A stretch of 50,552 nt of DNA from an uncultured Lachnospiraceae bacterium (GTDB lineage Bacteria; Bacillota; Clostridia; Lachnospirales; Lachnospiraceae), in NCBI GenBank assembly GCA_910583615.1, contig CAJTXP010000030.1, positions 1 to 50,552 of the forward strand, read 5' to 3'. Positions 14,862-23,911 of this stretch are shown piece by piece. The stretch's first letter is position 1. Every line of letters starts with the position of its first letter. Both the position numbers and the translations under genes were made by a program. The notes under the pieces are model-generated. The model searched no databases, was not told the origin of the DNA, and saw only the letters and a program-made list of their open reading frames with translations.

Positions 14862-16958
14862 ATGGACATGAATAAGATTGCACAGACGATGCGCACCAGA
14901 GAGTATGCCATCAATATGAGACCTGTACTTAACAGAAAAGCTTTATTCAGTGATGAGACTGCCAATTACCGAACCCCCTTTGAGCCGGAGGTGGGAGACC
15001 GGGTAACGATCAAATTCCGTACATGGATGGATAACGTGGACTATGTGTTTTTCATCTGCGGAAGCGAGAAGAAACCCATGACAAAAGCGTACAGCAAAGG
15101 GGTTTTTGACTACTATACCTATACGACGGAACCGCTGACGGGGACGGTCCGTTATTTCTTCGAGGTCTGGACCGGGAATCAGAGATGCTTTTACAACAGT
15201 CTGGGAGTATCGAGGGATCTTCAGGAGTATAATTCTTTTGAGATTGCCCCGGGCTTCCGGACGCCGGACTGGGCAAAAGGCGCCGTCATGTATCAGATTT
15301 ATACAGATCGTTTCTGTAACGGGGATCCTTCCAATAATGTGGAAGACCGGGAATATATCTATATTAACGAAGGGGTTCGCAGAGTACGGGACTGGAACCG
15401 GCTTCCGGAACCGATGGACGTCCGCGACTTTTACGGCGGGGATATTCAGGGGATCTGGAATAAACTGGATTATCTTCAGGATCTGGGGGTAGAGGTACTG
15501 TATCTGAACCCGATCTTTGTATCTCCTTCCAACCATAAGTACGACAGCCAGGACTATGACTATGTGGATCCTCATTACGGCGTCATTGTGGAAGACGGCG
15601 GAGAGTGCCTGCCGGAGGGAGATAACAATAACGCCCATGCCAGCAAATATATCCAGCGGGTGGTTAATAAGAAAAATCTGGAAGCAAGCAACGAGTTTTT
15701 TGCCGGATTTGTGGAAGAGGTGCATCGAAGAGGAATGAAGATTATCCTGGACGGCGTCTTTAATCACTGCGGTTCTTTTAATAAATGGCTGGACCGGGAA
15801 CGGCTGTATGAGAATACGGAGGGCTATGAAAAGGGAGCGTACGTATCCGGTGACAGTCCGTATCGAAAGTTTTTCAAATTCAATTATGAGCACGGCTGGC
15901 CTTATAATGAATATTATGACGGCTGGTGGGGGCATGACACGCTGCCGAAGCTGTATTATGAACAGTCGGAGGAACTGGAATCGTATATTCTGGGGATTGC
16001 AAAAAAATGGTTGGAGCCGCCCTACAGCGTAGACGGCTGGCGCCTGGATGTGGCAGCGGATCTGGGATTTTCACCGGAGTATAATCATGAATTCTGGAGA
16101 AAATTCCGTAAGGTAGTAAAAGAGACCAATCCGGACGCGCTGATTCTGGCGGAGCATTACGGCAATGCCAATGCCTGGCTGCGCGGGGACCAGTGGGATA
16201 CGCTGATGAACTATGATGCATTTATGGAACCGGTGAGCTGGTTTCTGACCGGCATGGAGAAGCACAGCGACCAGTACAGGGAAGACATGTATGGAAATGC
16301 GGAGGCGTTTAAGAACGCCATGATCCATCATATGGCGAATTTCTATGCGCCGTCTCTGCAGACCGCCATGAACGAGCTTTCCAACCATGACCACTCCCGT
16401 TTTCTGACCAGAACGAATCACAAAGCAGGGCGCGTACAGGAGCTCGGATCGGATGCTGCATCGGATGGAATTAATAAAGGAGTGTTCCGGGAAGCGATTG
16501 TGATTCAGATGACATGGGTGGGAGCGCCTACGCTCTATTATGGAGACGAAGCGGGAGTGTGCGGTTTTACAGATCCGGATAACCGAAGAACCTACCCCTG
16601 GGGAGAAGAAGACTACAGTCTGATATCTTTTTATAAAGAAGCGATCTGCATTCACAAAGACAATCCGGTATTGACTCACGGTTCTACCCGGTTTTTGACG
16701 CTGGACTATCAGTTTTTAAGCTACGGCCGGTTCAGTGAGGAAGAACAGATCGTGGTTGTGGTGAATAATGGAACGGAAGAAAAGGAAGTAAACATCCCCG
16801 TGTGGAAAGCAGGCGTTCCAAGAGAAGCTTCCATGGAACGGCTGATGCTTACAAGAGAGAATGGTTTCAGCCTGGGAGACGCCGTCTATACGGTGAAAAA
16901 GGGAGTTTTGTATCTGAAGGTTCCGCCCATATGCTCCATGATCTTGAGAAGAATTTAA
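14862..16958 (+). CDS. GH13 alpha-glucan hydrolase (neopullulanase/maltogenic amylase type)
   Basis: 698 residues, no signal peptide, so intracellular. Residues ~20-130 form the N-terminal beta-sandwich seen in neopullulanases; the (beta/alpha)8 domain begins near GAVMYQIYTDRFCNGDPSNN. The catalytic nucleophile Asp lies in DGWRLDVA (~396), the acid Glu in ILAEHYG (~431), and the third Asp in LSNHDHSR (~509). A C-terminal beta domain follows (~620-698). It should cleave alpha-1,4 and possibly alpha-1,6 bonds in imported maltodextrins or cyclodextrins; exact specificity cannot be read. It stands alone with its own promoter, and no transporter is adjacent. Confidence 0.88.
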   Translation: MDMNKIAQTMRTREYAINMRPVLNRKALFSDETANYRTPFEPEVGDRVTIKFRTWMDNVDYVFFICGSEKKPMTKAYSKGVFDYYTYTTEPLTGTVRYFFEVWTGNQRCFYNSLGVSRDLQEYNSFEIAPGFRTPDWAKGAVMYQIYTDRFCNGDPSNNVEDREYIYINEGVRRVRDWNRLPEPMDVRDFYGGDIQGIWNKLDYLQDLGVEVLYLNPIFVSPSNHKYDSQDYDYVDPHYGVIVEDGGECLPEGDNNNAHASKYIQRVVNKKNLEASNEFFAGFVEEVHRRGMKIILDGVFNHCGSFNKWLDRERLYENTEGYEKGAYVSGDSPYRKFFKFNYEHGWPYNEYYDGWWGHDTLPKLYYEQSEELESYILGIAKKWLEPPYSVDGWRLDVAADLGFSPEYNHEFWRKFRKVVKETNPDALILAEHYGNANAWLRGDQWDTLMNYDAFMEPVSWFLTGMEKHSDQYREDMYGNAEAFKNAMIHHMANFYAPSLQTAMNELSNHDHSRFLTRTNHKAGRVQELGSDAASDGINKGVFREAIVIQMTWVGAPTLYYGDEAGVCGFTDPDNRRTYPWGEEDYSLISFYKEAICIHKDNPVLTHGSTRFLTLDYQFLSYGRFSEEEQIVVVVNNGTEEKEVNIPVWKAGVPREASMERLMLTRENGFSLGDAVYTVKKGVLYLKVPPICSMILRRI

Positions 16959-16985
16959 GCGCAGTTACAGGCAGGATACAGGAAA

Positions 16986-17696
16986 ATGAAAAAACAGGAG
17001 ATACAACAGGGATTGAAAGATGGAGTGCCGATTGCGCTTGGTTATTTTTCCGTAAGCTTCAGCTTTGGAATCATGGCCATGAGCGGCGGTCTTTCCGTCT
17101 TTCAGGGGGCTTTGACGAGCCTGACGAATATGACAAGCGCCGGACAGTTTGCAGGACTGCAGATTATGATGGCGGGAGGGGCGCTTGCGGAGATGGCGCT
17201 GACGCAGCTGATTATCAATCTTCGGTATGCGCTGATGAGCCTGTCGCTGTCCCAGAAGCTGTCCGGTGAAGTGAGCATGGGTCAGCGCTTTGTCATTGCA
17301 TTTGCCAATACGGATGAGATTTTTGCAGTTGCCATGTCTCATAAGAAGGAACTGACGTTTTCGTATATGGTCGGTCTGCAGATACTGCCGATACTGGGAT
17401 GGACCGGGGGAACTGCCTGCGGAGCGGCTGCAGGCAGCATGCTTCCGGCTTCGGTAAACAGCGCGTTGAGCGTTGCTCTGTACGGTATGTTTATGGCAGT
17501 TGTGATTCCTGTGGCGAAGAAAAGCCGGCCGGTTCTGTATACGGTGATCCTGTCAGCGGTATTAAGCTGTGCGCTTTATTATCTTCCCATATGTTCCGGT
17601 ATTTCTGCCGGAATGTCGATTATTCTCTGCACAGTGGCCGCGGCCGCGGCAGGAGCAGTGTTATTTCCGGTACCGGAAGAAGGAGGAGATGCGTGA
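16986..17696 (+). CDS. azlC: AzlC-family branched-chain amino acid exporter, large subunit
   Basis: 236 residues, very hydrophobic with about 5-7 membrane segments. The start (GLKDGVPIALGYFSVSFSFG) and the segment MGQRFVIAFANTDEIFAV are typical of AzlC (YgaZ) proteins. With AzlD it forms a membrane exporter for branched-chain amino acids or analogues. The start is 27 bp after the GH13 stop, with AGGA upstream; it may be read through from that gene. Its stop overlaps azlD (TGATG). Confidence 0.92.
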   Translation: MKKQEIQQGLKDGVPIALGYFSVSFSFGIMAMSGGLSVFQGALTSLTNMTSAGQFAGLQIMMAGGALAEMALTQLIINLRYALMSLSLSQKLSGEVSMGQRFVIAFANTDEIFAVAMSHKKELTFSYMVGLQILPILGWTGGTACGAAAGSMLPASVNSALSVALYGMFMAVVIPVAKKSRPVLYTVILSAVLSCALYYLPICSGISAGMSIILCTVAAAAAGAVLFPVPEEGGDA

Positions 17697-18004
17697 TGGT
17701 GTATGTATATATCGGAGTGATGGCGCTTGTAACTTATCTGATCCGTGTGATTCCGCTGACGGTATTTCATAAGAAAATAGAGAATCGCCGTATCCGTTCC
17801 TTTTTGTTTTATGTTCCCTATACCTGTCTGACTGCCATGACGTTTCCGGCCATTCTGTATGCAACAGGAAGCGTTCCAAGTGCGCTTGCGGGTGTGGCAG
17901 CGGCCGCCGTTCTGGCGTTTCTGGAGAAAAGTCTGGTGACGGTTGCAGCGGCTGCCTGCCTTGCGGTCTTTGTGGCAGAGCAGGTTCTGCCGTTTGTACG
18001 GTAA
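17696..18004 (+). CDS. azlD: AzlD-family exporter, small subunit
   Basis: 102 residues from the ATG overlapping the azlC stop (GGAGGAG 7-12 bp upstream). Three to four membrane segments; the N-terminal YIGVMALVTYLIRVIPLTVF and PYTCLTAMTFPAILY are characteristic of AzlD/YgaH. It is the obligate partner of AzlC. The 5'-extended frame lies inside azlC and is discarded. Confidence 0.92.
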   Translation: MVYVYIGVMALVTYLIRVIPLTVFHKKIENRRIRSFLFYVPYTCLTAMTFPAILYATGSVPSALAGVAAAAVLAFLEKSLVTVAAAACLAVFVAEQVLPFVR

Positions 18005-18042
18005 ACGTACATCTGAAGAACCAGTTTGGGAAAGATGTACGT
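18005..18042. repeat. Inverted repeat after azlD
   Basis: ACGTACATCT (18005-18014) and AGATGTACGT (18033-18042) are a perfect 10-bp inverted repeat with an 18-nt loop, beginning at the azlD stop. There is no T-run; it may be a weak terminator or mRNA 3' end. Confidence 0.5.
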
Positions 18043-18092
18043 ATTCTGTTCCGGAAACATTCTGAAAATAATCTAAATCTTACAAAATCTCT

Positions 18093-18121
18093 TTGAAATC
18101 ACTTATTTCCTATGGTATCAT
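18093..18121 (+). promoter_or_regulatory. Sigma-A promoter for the FGGY kinase
   Basis: TTGAAA (18093-18098), 17 bp, TATCAT (18116-18121); leader of about 75 nt to ATG 18201. Confidence 0.65.
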
Positions 18122-18200
18122 GAAAAAAAGCACAGTTTGTACGGCGGCTGAACGGCGGAAGTTCAGTGCGTGCAGCAGGTGAAAACAGGAGGGTTTCATA

Positions 18201-19796
18201 ATGAGCGATGTAAAAAGCACGATTGTAAGCGGAAAGGCGGTACTTGGCATTGAATTCGGCTCTACCAGGATCAAGGCGGTTCTGGTGGATGAGAACAATG
18301 CTCCCATTGCATCCGGTGCGCATGACTGGGAAAACCGTCTGGAAAACGGTATCTGGACTTACACGCTGGACGATGTCTGGAGCGGTCTTCAGGACTGCTA
18401 TCAGAAGATGACGGAGGATGTGAAGAGACAGTACGGCGTGGCGGTTGAGAAGCTCGGCGCGATCGGTTTCAGTGCAATGATGCATGGATATCTGGCATTT
18501 GACAGGTCGGGCGAACTTCTTGTACCGTTCCGTACCTGGAGAAATACGATCACACAGCAGGCTTCTGAAGCTCTGACCGAGGCGTTTCAGTTCCATGTTC
18601 CCCAGAGGTGGAGTATCGCTCATCTGTATCAGGCGATTCTGAACGGAGAAGAGCATGTACCGAACGTGGACTTTATTACGACGCTGGACGGCTATATTCA
18701 CTGGCAGCTGACCGGCGAGAAGGTGCTGGGCGTTGGCAGCGCATCCGGCATGTTCCCCATTGATTCGGATACAAAGAATTACTATGCGTCCATGATTCAG
18801 AAGTTTGACGAGCTGGTGGCTTCCAGGGGCTTTCCGTGGAAGGTGGCGGATCTTCTTCCGAAGGTGCTTGTGGCCGGCGACCGCGCAGGAATTCTGACGG
18901 AAGAGGGCGCAAAGAAACTGGATCCCACCGGAACGCTTCAGGCAGGATGCCCGCTGTGCCCGCCGGAGGGCGATGCAGGAACCGGCATGGCGGCGACCAA
19001 CAGCGTGAAGCAGCGTACGGGCAATGTGTCTGCGGGCACTTCCGTATTTGCCATGATCGTTCTGGAGAAAGCGCTTCAGAAGGTTTATGAAGAGATCGAT
19101 ATGGTGACAACGCCCAGCGGCGACGCCGTGGCAATGGTTCACTGCAACAACTGTACGTCCGATCTGAACGCATGGGTAAATATTTTCAGAGAGTTCGCGG
19201 AGAGTTTCGGCATGGACGTGGATATGGACAAACTGTTCGGAACCCTGTACAACAAGGCTCTGGAGGGGGATAAGGACTGCGGCGGTCTGCTGGCGTACAA
19301 CTATTTCTCCGGGGAGCATATTACGGGCTTTGAAGAAGGACGTCCCATGTTTGTGCGTACGCCGGACAGCAGATTTAATCTGGCGAATTTCATGAGAGCG
19401 AACCTTTATACTTCTCTGGGTGCGCTGAAGGTAGGACTTGATATCCTGATGAAGGAAGAGAAGGTGGCCGTGGACCGCATTACCGGACATGGCGGTCTCT
19501 TTAAGACAAAAGGGGTAGGACAGAGCATTCTGGCAGGCGCCATGGATGCAACCGTATCCGTAATGAAGACGGCGGGAGAAGGCGGCGCCTGGGGAATCGC
19601 ACTGCTGGCATCCTATATGATCCAGAAGGAAGCAGATGAGAATCTGGAAGATTATCTGCAGCAGAAGGTCTTCGGCGGCGACGAAGGAGAGAAGATGGAT
19701 CCGAATCCGGAAGATGTCAAAGGATTTGACGAGTTTATCAGCAGATACAAAGCAGGATTCCCGATTGAAAGAGCAGCGGTGGACTGCCTGAAATAA
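18201..19796 (+). CDS. FGGY-family carbohydrate kinase
   Basis: 531 residues, normal size for the family. The N-terminal ATPase fold starts at LGIEFGSTRIKAVLVD; GFSAMMHGYLAFD and the segment EGDAGTGMAATN supply sugar and catalytic Asp residues; the C-terminal GHGGLFKTKGVGQS and TAGEGGAWGIALLA form the adenosine site. These enzymes phosphorylate pentoses, pentuloses or related sugars. The N-terminus resembles xylulokinase/ribulokinase more than glycerol kinase, but no isomerase, epimerase or transporter lies nearby to fix the substrate. GGAGG precedes ATG. It ends next to a large palindrome that may terminate transcription. Confidence 0.85.
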   Translation: MSDVKSTIVSGKAVLGIEFGSTRIKAVLVDENNAPIASGAHDWENRLENGIWTYTLDDVWSGLQDCYQKMTEDVKRQYGVAVEKLGAIGFSAMMHGYLAFDRSGELLVPFRTWRNTITQQASEALTEAFQFHVPQRWSIAHLYQAILNGEEHVPNVDFITTLDGYIHWQLTGEKVLGVGSASGMFPIDSDTKNYYASMIQKFDELVASRGFPWKVADLLPKVLVAGDRAGILTEEGAKKLDPTGTLQAGCPLCPPEGDAGTGMAATNSVKQRTGNVSAGTSVFAMIVLEKALQKVYEEIDMVTTPSGDAVAMVHCNNCTSDLNAWVNIFREFAESFGMDVDMDKLFGTLYNKALEGDKDCGGLLAYNYFSGEHITGFEEGRPMFVRTPDSRFNLANFMRANLYTSLGALKVGLDILMKEEKVAVDRITGHGGLFKTKGVGQSILAGAMDATVSVMKTAGEGGAWGIALLASYMIQKEADENLEDYLQQKVFGGDEGEKMDPNPEDVKGFDEFISRYKAGFPIERAAVDCLK

Positions 19797-19803
19797 ATGG
19801 GAC

Positions 19804-19990
19804 GGGGACGGGACGGAGAACGCCTCCCGTCTCCATGCTCAGTGCTCGTATGGAGTGTATCGGACAAAAGAAGCGGAGTGTCCGCCTCATTCGGACCTTT
19901 CTGGTTCGCCTGAGGCGGACACTCCGCTTCTTTTGTCCGCTCCAATCCACACAGCGCTGCTGAGCATGGAGGCAGGAGGCGTCCCCCGCC
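19804..19990. repeat. Palindromic element copy A (full length, ~187 bp)
   Basis: Arms 19861-19889 and 19911-19939 are perfect 29-bp inverted repeats. Outside them, CCATGCTCAG (19833) pairs with CTGAGCATGG (~19961-19970), and GC-rich outer arms pair to about 19990. The core reads GCTCGTATGGAGTGTATCGG on the left and CATTCGGAC...TTCGCC in the loop, shared with copies B, C and D. It lies between two convergent genes and may end both transcripts. Confidence 0.8.
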
Positions 19991-20026
19991 CCTGTGTGAG
20001 AGATGGAGCTGAGAGGGGGCAGCGGA

Positions 20027-21070
20027 TCAGCCGGACAGCGTTTCATCCAGGATCTCCATCAGCCGGCCGACCTGCGCTTCAGTGGTTGCCCAGCTTGTGG
20101 CGAAGCGGGCGACAGTGCGGTCCTCATCCAGCTTTTCCCACAGGCTGAAGTCCACATGTTTTTTCAGCCGGTCGATGAGAGAGTTCTTCAGGATCAAAAA
20201 CTGCTGGTTCGTGGGAGACTCCAGATAGAAGGGAAGCCCCCTGTCGCGGAACCCTTTTTTCATCTGTTCCGCCATCTCGATGGCGTGGCGGCTGATCTGA
20301 AAATAGAGGCTGTCCGTGAACAGCGTGTCAAACTGGATGCCCAGAAGACGCCCCTTGGCAAGCAGCGCGCCGTGTTGCTTGACGGTCGTGAAGAAATGCT
20401 TCGGCGCGCCGCGGCGGGGGAAGATGACGGCTTCTCCGCACAGGGCTCCGACTTTGGTTCCGCCGATGTAGAAGGCGTCGCAGCATTGGGCGATCAGCGG
20501 CAGCGTTACGTCGGTGCCGTGGCTCATGAGGCCGTAGCCCAGCCTGGCCCCGTCCATATACAGGGGGATCTGGTGGGTGTGGCAGATGGCGGAGAGGTCC
20601 TCCAGCTCCGCGGCCGTATACAGCGTCCCGTATTCGGTGGGGTGTGAAAGATAGACCATGCCGGGAAATACCATGTGCTCATGGCTTTCATCCTCCCAGA
20701 AGCCGCGCAGGCATGCTTCCAGTTCCGCCGCGTGGATCTTTCCGTCGTGCTGAGGCAGCGTGATCACCTTGTGGCCGGTGTATTCGATGGCGCCTGCCTC
20801 ATGGAGGCTCACATGGCCTGTGGAAGCGGCGATCACGCCCTCGTAAGGCGCCAGCATCCCGTCGATGACCGTGGCGTTGGTCTGGGTGCCTCCCACGAGG
20901 AAAAAGACGTCGGCATCCGGGCATTCACAGGCGTTCCGGATCTTTTCTTTTGCTTCTGCGCAGTAGTGGTCCGTTCCGTAGCCGGGCAGCTGTTCCCGGT
21001 TCGTCTCTATCAGCCGCGCCAGGATCTTTTCATGGGCGCCTTCTGCATAGTCGTTTTCAAATGATAACAT
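20027..21070 (-). CDS. Low-specificity threonine aldolase / beta-eliminating lyase (PLP)
   Basis: 347 residues, the usual size. PLP-lysine K206 lies in YIGGTKVGAL; D173 in YMDGARLGYG binds the cofactor ring nitrogen; the N-terminal YGTDHYCAEAKEKIRNAC and VGGTQTNATVID match the family. The expected reaction is threonine or allo-threonine to glycine plus acetaldehyde, in the cytoplasm. GGAGGA precedes the start on the minus strand. It is monocistronic, divergent from spmB and convergent with the FGGY kinase. Confidence 0.88.
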   Translation of the reverse strand: MLSFENDYAEGAHEKILARLIETNREQLPGYGTDHYCAEAKEKIRNACECPDADVFFLVGGTQTNATVIDGMLAPYEGVIAASTGHVSLHEAGAIEYTGHKVITLPQHDGKIHAAELEACLRGFWEDESHEHMVFPGMVYLSHPTEYGTLYTAAELEDLSAICHTHQIPLYMDGARLGYGLMSHGTDVTLPLIAQCCDAFYIGGTKVGALCGEAVIFPRRGAPKHFFTTVKQHGALLAKGRLLGIQFDTLFTDSLYFQISRHAIEMAEQMKKGFRDRGLPFYLESPTNQQFLILKNSLIDRLKKHVDFSLWEKLDEDRTVARFATSWATTEAQVGRLMEILDETLSG

Positions 21071-21195
21071 GGTTCGTGTTCTCCTCCCTTTTTTCGTATT
21101 CTATCACCTGGACAGGAACAGGTCAATGAAAGAAATATTTTCTGCCGTTTCTGCATATATTTGATAGAAACCGGAAGGAATCCGGGTGCGGATGC

Positions 21196-21720
21196 ATGAC
21201 TTTTTTCTATTATATCTCTGACTTTATCATACCCATTGTCATTTTCTATATTGTGGCTTATGCGCTGACGGAGAAGGTACATGTCTATGACGAGTTTGTC
21301 GCCGGAGCCGCGGACGGAATCCGGACAGTCCTGAAGATCCTCCCTACGCTGGTGGGGCTTATGGCGGCGGTGGGGATGCTGCGGGCGTCCGGCTTCCTGG
21401 ATTTTGCGGCGGACTGCCTGGCGGGGCCTGCGAAACTGCTGCATTTTCCAGTGGAGCTGATCCCGCTCTCCATCATTCGCCTGTTTTCTTCCTCGGCAGC
21501 TACTTCTCTGGCTCTGGACATTTATAAATCCTATGGAACGGATTCCGGCATCGGCTTGACCGCGTCGATTATGATGGGCTGTACCGAGACCGTGTTCTAT
21601 ACCATGAGCGTCTATTTCCTGACCGCAAAGGTGACGAAGACCCGCTGGACGCTGGCGGGCGCGCTGTTCAGCACTTTCGCCGGTATCGCCGCCAGCGTGG
21701 TTCTGGCAGGGATGATGTAG
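21196..21720 (+). CDS. spmB: Spore maturation protein SpmB
   Basis: 174 residues with four to five membrane segments. The family motifs are ISDFIIPIVIFYIVAYA, VYDEFVAGAADGIRTVLKIL, LPTLVGLMAAVGMLRASG and IIRLFSSSAATSLALD, with MMGCTETVFYTMSVYF near the end. It is a nucleoside-transporter-like membrane protein that works with SpmA in spore core dehydration. SpmA usually lies immediately upstream, but here the upstream gene is an opposite-strand lyase, so spmB is separated from spmA. The ribosome site is weak. Confidence 0.92.
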   Translation: MTFFYYISDFIIPIVIFYIVAYALTEKVHVYDEFVAGAADGIRTVLKILPTLVGLMAAVGMLRASGFLDFAADCLAGPAKLLHFPVELIPLSIIRLFSSSAATSLALDIYKSYGTDSGIGLTASIMMGCTETVFYTMSVYFLTAKVTKTRWTLAGALFSTFAGIAASVVLAGMM

Positions 21721-21757
21721 AAAAATCTGCATCTGAACCTGCAGAAAGCAGAATTGG

Positions 21758-23608
21758 TCATACCCTTCTGCTTTCAAAATACGGGAATTTTTCAAAGGCA
21801 TCCAGAATGTCCTGAAAATCCTCCCGGGGCGCCAGTTCGATGTAGCGTTCCAGAAGCTCCGCCTCCTGCTCTTTATACCGGCCATAGAAAATGTCGAACA
21901 GGTTATGGCCCCGCATATAAGTCCGGATCTCTTCCATATGTTCTTTTATATCCATCACGGTCGTCAGATCATGTCCCAGCACCTCCAGAAGGTGCCGTCC
22001 GCTGGTGATCTGGTGCAGGTACTCCTTCCATTTTTCCAGAAGAATTTCATAGAAGGCTTCCTCCGACTCCACGATGCCAAGCTGTGCCATGACCTTCGGA
22101 TTCAGGAAATAATTTTCAAAGGAATAGTATTTCAGGATCAGCACGTTTTCCGGGCGGACTCTGGGAAGCTTATCCAGATCCTCCAGATTCCGCTCCTCAT
22201 AGTAGCGGCAGAGCTGACGCCCCAGCACCGCAGGGTCCTTGCCGTCGCTGTCCCGGATCATGAGAAACTGGTCCCGGAGGTAGATCTGGTTCATGTATTT
22301 TAAGTTGGCGTAGGTCTTGATGTTGGTACAGCTGTTGGTGGTAATGATGGCAATGCGCAGCAGATCGCCCTGCTCGTCGGTGGTCTCGGAGTAGTATTTC
22401 CGAAGGAGGATCGGAAGCCTCGATTTGTCCTGCTTTCCCTCCACGATAAAGACAAAGTTTACATTCATCAGATCGCCCGCCGTGTAGCCCAGATCGTCCA
22501 GAATGGCGCTGATGTCGGTCTTCTGGCGGACATCGGAGGAGCCGTCCTCACCAAGCACGACCTGCCGGATCTGGCGGCGGCTGAAGTTGGGCAGCAGATT
22601 GGGAGAATGGGTGGTGAAGATGACCTGATTCTTCCGGGAGAGCCGGTAGAGGATTTTCCCGGATACTTTCTGAAGCCTGGGGTGCAGGAAGATCTCCGGG
22701 TCCTCGATCATGATAATGCTGGGCAGGCTCTCTTCCACCTCCGTGTACGCCTCCAGGAGGGAGAACAGGTAGATGGAGCGCATGCCCTTTCCCATCCGGG
22801 AGATGGGCCGGGTCAGGCTCTGGGCCGGCAGGCGGATCTCCGTCGTGACCTGCAGGATCTTCTCCACGTCCCGGTTCATGGTGTAGATAATATCTTCTCT
22901 GCCGCCGTTTTTCTGGAAGCTCTCGTTGACCTTTTTGGCGAATGCGTCCAGATTCAGCTGGTACAGTTTGTAGTCCAGAAGCTTGGATGTCTCGAAGACG
23001 TCAAGGTCCCGGGGCTGTTTCTGCTCGATGAGACCGATGCAGTTAAAGCAGTGGCTGCACCGGCGGGCCTGGTTGAACATACAGCAGCCCGTACGCATCC
23101 GCTGCAGGATCTCATCCTCCTGCAGAAGGAACAGATCCTGCTGGAGCCGTTCCAGCCGCCGCTCCGTGTCCACATGGTACACCTTCGGGAACACCTCCTG
23201 AATATACGGATTGTGCTTGTGCACGCCGTCCTGATAACGGATCCGTCCGTCCCGGTTGGCGGACATGGTAAAGGTGAGCGTATCCCCGGAAAAGGAGGGG
23301 AGCTTCTTACAGAAATCCTGAAGCCACGCCTCCTTTCTGCGGTACTGGCCGACGACGCCTTTGCGCCGCAGAAGATTCAGGTCTTCTTCCGTAAAGGAAA
23401 GCGAGACGGTGATCTCGATGTTGGAGCCGTCCTCCCAGAAATCCTCCGGGCAGATCTCGTATTCTCCGCCCACCGCCCGGACGGCGTCCAGCACGGTGGT
23501 CTTGCCGGTGTTGTTCTGTCCCACCAGAATCAGGGCGTTTTCAATCTGCCTAAGATGCATGTCATGGATGGATTTGAAATTTCGGATGTGCAGGTCTGTG
23601 ATCTTCAT
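21758..23608 (-). CDS. OLD-family ATPase with TOPRIM nuclease domain
   Basis: 616 residues. The ABC-type ATPase has Walker A GQNNTGKT (30-37), a signature-like SRMGKGMRS (270-278), Walker B IIMIEDPEIFLHP (298-310) and the H-loop TTHS. The TOPRIM domain has E390 in FIVEGKQDKS and the Asp pair D453/D455 in IRDSDGKD. OLD proteins are ATP-regulated DNA nucleases in phage defence; the class joined to a UvrD helicase is Gabija GajA, but no helicase is beside this one. A cysteine cluster (C175, C176, C184, C187, C190) sits between Walker A and the signature, probably a zinc site. It is convergent with spmB; the upstream region carries palindromic element copy B. Confidence 0.87.
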   Translation of the reverse strand: MKITDLHIRNFKSIHDMHLRQIENALILVGQNNTGKTTVLDAVRAVGGEYEICPEDFWEDGSNIEITVSLSFTEEDLNLLRRKGVVGQYRRKEAWLQDFCKKLPSFSGDTLTFTMSANRDGRIRYQDGVHKHNPYIQEVFPKVYHVDTERRLERLQQDLFLLQEDEILQRMRTGCCMFNQARRCSHCFNCIGLIEQKQPRDLDVFETSKLLDYKLYQLNLDAFAKKVNESFQKNGGREDIIYTMNRDVEKILQVTTEIRLPAQSLTRPISRMGKGMRSIYLFSLLEAYTEVEESLPSIIMIEDPEIFLHPRLQKVSGKILYRLSRKNQVIFTTHSPNLLPNFSRRQIRQVVLGEDGSSDVRQKTDISAILDDLGYTAGDLMNVNFVFIVEGKQDKSRLPILLRKYYSETTDEQGDLLRIAIITTNSCTNIKTYANLKYMNQIYLRDQFLMIRDSDGKDPAVLGRQLCRYYEERNLEDLDKLPRVRPENVLILKYYSFENYFLNPKVMAQLGIVESEEAFYEILLEKWKEYLHQITSGRHLLEVLGHDLTTVMDIKEHMEEIRTYMRGHNLFDIFYGRYKEQEAELLERYIELAPREDFQDILDAFEKFPYFESRRV

Positions 23609-23686
23609 GGGCGGGCTCCTGTCATGGTAGTGTGTATGGTCTTATTTTAGCATGCCGGATTTTATTTCACAAGCGCAGGATGCCGG

Positions 23687-23813
23687 ATTCTCCCATTCGG
23701 ACTGGTCTGTTCGCCTGTGACGGACAAAACGGCTCCGCTGTCTGCTCCAGTCCCCACAGCGCTGCAGAGCACAGAAGTCCAGGGCGCAGACCACCCATCC
23801 TGTGAAAAGCAGC
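23687..23813. repeat. Palindromic element copy B (partial)
   Basis: It begins in the shared loop (CATTCGGAC...TTCGCCT), then GGACAAAACGG, the right arm CACAGCGCTGCAGAGCACAG, CCAGGGCGCAGACC and the end CCACCCATCCTGTGAAAAGC. Read on the minus strand this matches the left part of copy D at 50441-50490. The left arm is missing. It fills most of the 303-bp gap between the OLD gene and the DUF262 operon; the rest is the promoter below. Confidence 0.7.
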
Positions 23814-23850
23814 ATTCTATGTTACGGGGAAAATAAAGCTTCATTTTGGA

Positions 23851-23879
23851 TTGAGAATTGCAGGGGGGTATGCTATGAT
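23851..23879 (+). promoter_or_regulatory. Promoter of the DUF262-ATPase-HNH operon
   Basis: TTGAGA (23851-23856), 17 bp, TATGAT (23874-23879), with TGC directly before the -10 (extended -10). The leader is about 25 nt to ATG 23912, with GTGAGG as ribosome site. Confidence 0.75.
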
Positions 23880-23911
23880 TTTAAAAAAGAAGAACATGTG
23901 AGGTTTTCCTA

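Noticed and set aside
18099..19490. 463-codon minus-strand frame antisense to the FGGY kinase
   Set aside because: Same reasoning: no ribosome site, His/Arg-rich composition typical of an antisense frame.
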